34,752 bases of DNA from Rhodothermales bacterium. Its GTDB lineage: Bacteria > Bacteroidota > Rhodothermia > Rhodothermales > VXPQ01. The position numbers were made by a program, and so were the translations under genes. This document shows, piece after piece, positions 33,991 to 34,752 of the stretch (position 1 is its first letter; every line of letters begins with the position of its first letter). The notes beneath the pieces were generated by a model. The model made no database searches. It was given only the letters and a program-made list of their open reading frames with translations, and was not told the origin of the DNA. The stretch spans positions 64,680 through 99,431 of the forward strand of contig JAJDWX010000033.1 of NCBI GenBank assembly GCA_022825385.1, written 5' to 3'.

Positions 33991-34038
33991 CGCCTTAATT
34001 ATTTAACCTCGAAATTTTCGCGCCTTATTATTTTAACC
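33991..34038. repeat. Two AT-rich 18-bp direct repeats spaced three helical turns apart
   Basis: CGCCTTAATTATTTAACC (33991-34008) and CGCCTTATTATTTTAACC (34021-34038) start 30 bases apart, with the small palindrome CGAAATTTTCG (34010-34020) between them. The spacing would place the repeats on the same face of the helix, as for cooperative regulator sites. Confidence 0.55.
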
Positions 34039-34111
34039 GACCTTTCCGGGGAGGCGCGCCCGCAAAGGGGCTATGCCGCCAAAAAGCCAGGCGACGCGGG
34101 CAGGAGGCGGG

Positions 34112-34471
34112 TTACTCCGATTCGAGGACGGACAAAGCCACGGACTCCGGGCCGGCGCGGGGCGCAAGCGTGGAATCCGATTTCACAGAGACGGGCGGAG
34201 CAGGAATGCCAAGCCGATCTTCAACGACGGCCAAGCGCTTGTCTATGTTGGCCAACTTGTCGTTCACTTCCTTGAATTGTTCCTTTACCGACTCGTTCAC
34301 TTCCTTGAATTGCTCGTTCACCGACTGGAATTGCTCGTCCATGGATTCCTCCAGCCGGTTCAGGTCGCCATGCAGCAATACGTACGGGAAATACGCGATA
34401 GCCATTACGGCGGCCAACGCGCCTATGGCTTGCCATATCCCTTTCCAGGGCCATGCGTTTATGTTTCTCAT
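34112..34471 (-). CDS. Small membrane-anchored coiled-coil protein, unknown function
   Basis: A 119-residue protein: a short N-terminus, one transmembrane helix at about 14-34 (IGALAAVMAIAYFPYVLL), then a coiled coil at about 37-86 made of near-heptad repeats such as EQFQSVN, EQFKEVN and EQFKEVN, ending in DKRLAVVEDRLG, and a Ser/Pro/Glu-rich tail. No domain is recognised; it resembles small bacterial coiled-coil membrane proteins of the DUF1640 kind in shape only. The ATG at 34471 was chosen because CGGAG lies seven bases upstream and the hydrophobic helix follows; the frame is open further upstream to 34600. It is bordered by the repeat-rich gap and the MITE-like copy 2. Confidence 0.65.
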   Translation of the reverse strand: MRNINAWPWKGIWQAIGALAAVMAIAYFPYVLLHGDLNRLEESMDEQFQSVNEQFKEVNESVKEQFKEVNDKLANIDKRLAVVEDRLGIPAPPVSVKSDSTLAPRAGPESVALSVLESE

Positions 34472-34610
34472 TGCGCGCTCCGTTTGAGGTTTACAGATGG
34501 CTTGCAATGCTTGCCGCGTCTGTTCCGTACGCATCGCCGCCTGGATCGTTTCCGCGCAGGAGGCGCCGCGACGGCGATTTTCTCTCGTAATCACGGGCAA
34601 GGCAAGCCGT

Positions 34611-34752
34611 TAAGGATACTCTGATTAAATCCGCGAAGCTCAGAGGCTGCGAGGGGTGCGCTGGCAAGGAATGACGAAGCAGCGTGGCAGGCCCCACGTA
34701 ATGAGGAATGACACAGCCAGCGTGCCCCTCGCAGCCTCCCGAAGGGCGCGTC
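34611..34752. mobile_element. MITE-like repeat, copy 2, inverted and cut by the window edge
   Basis: The 142 bases match the reverse complement of 4612-4754 with about six differences, including the terminal TAAGGATACTCTGATTAAAT. The same 17-bp stem forms (34649-34665 with 34716-34732) with an inner stem at 34682-34687 and 34694-34699. Relative to copy 1, one inner pair changes from T-A to C-G on both sides. The rest of the element lies beyond the window. Both copies are preceded by CGT directly before TAAGGATAC. Confidence 0.8.

Larger units (their letters stand above)
33709..34111. other. 403-base gene-free region rich in repeats upstream of acs
   Basis: I see no credible gene on either strand. 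The gap holds a possible acs promoter, three 29-bp tandem units, an inverted copy of the third unit, and two AT-rich 18-bp direct repeats, each listed separately. The region around 33990-34040 is AT-rich compared with its surroundings. Confidence 0.7.

Noticed and set aside
1-34752. tRNA or rRNA genes, prophage, toxin-antitoxin or defence islands.
   Set aside because: Reading the gaps and gene products showed none that could be supported; the gene content is housekeeping and metabolism.

Overview
The window is dense, GC-rich bacterial chromosome with short gaps, many co-directional gene runs and ATGA stop/start overlaps. DUF4837 and DUF4296 lipoproteins, a DUF4293 membrane protein starting MIQRKQS, a RecQ without an obvious HRDC domain, and TAnnTTTG-like promoter boxes together suggest Bacteroidota. 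The high GC content points to the Rhodothermales/Salinibacter side. This placement is inferred from gene families; no rRNA or other phylogenetic marker is present.

Layout. (1) 1-3024, minus strand: pruA (P5C dehydrogenase), a diaminopentanoate-dehydrogenase-like reductase, and the start of a thiE-like gene cut by the left edge. (2) 3240-4496, plus: a LolC/LolE-type permease whose stop codon lies in a 261-bp MITE-like repeat (4494-4754). (3) 4800-11629, plus: a small unknown gene, then trpS-trpG-trpD-trpC-trpF-trpB-trpA with very tight coupling and no trpE. (4) 11714-14238, plus: DUF4837 lipoprotein, long-form hisG, DUF4296 lipoprotein. (5) recQ (minus) diverging from a family 2 glycosyltransferase (plus). 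(6) 17382-20936, minus: an exbB - small membrane protein - exbD - exbD - DUF4293 - EamA run, driven by a near-consensus promoter followed by a long structured leader. (7) An S41 protease (minus) diverging from a polX - penicillin-acylase-like - BadF-type kinase run (plus). (8) 27967-33708, minus: acs, two Tat-exported TIM-barrel isomerase-like proteins, a DUF4212 subunit and its sodium/solute symporter, which looks like an acetate or short organic acid uptake and activation operon. (9) 33709-34752: a repeat-rich gap, a membrane-anchored coiled-coil protein, and a second, inverted copy of the MITE-like repeat running off the right edge.

Most genes are ordinary housekeeping or amino acid metabolism. 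The less ordinary points are: the inverted pair of MITE-like repeats about 30 kb apart, with a compensatory base change in a hairpin; a PolX whose three polymerase aspartates all appear replaced while the PHP exonuclease site is intact; a penicillin-acylase relative with an altered nucleophile motif; a TrpA with Glu at the catalytic Asp60 position; several recent-looking short tandem duplications; and an intergenic region combining tandem, inverted and direct repeats. I found no CRISPR array, tRNA, rRNA, phage, defence island or transposase, and no clearly new multi-gene system.
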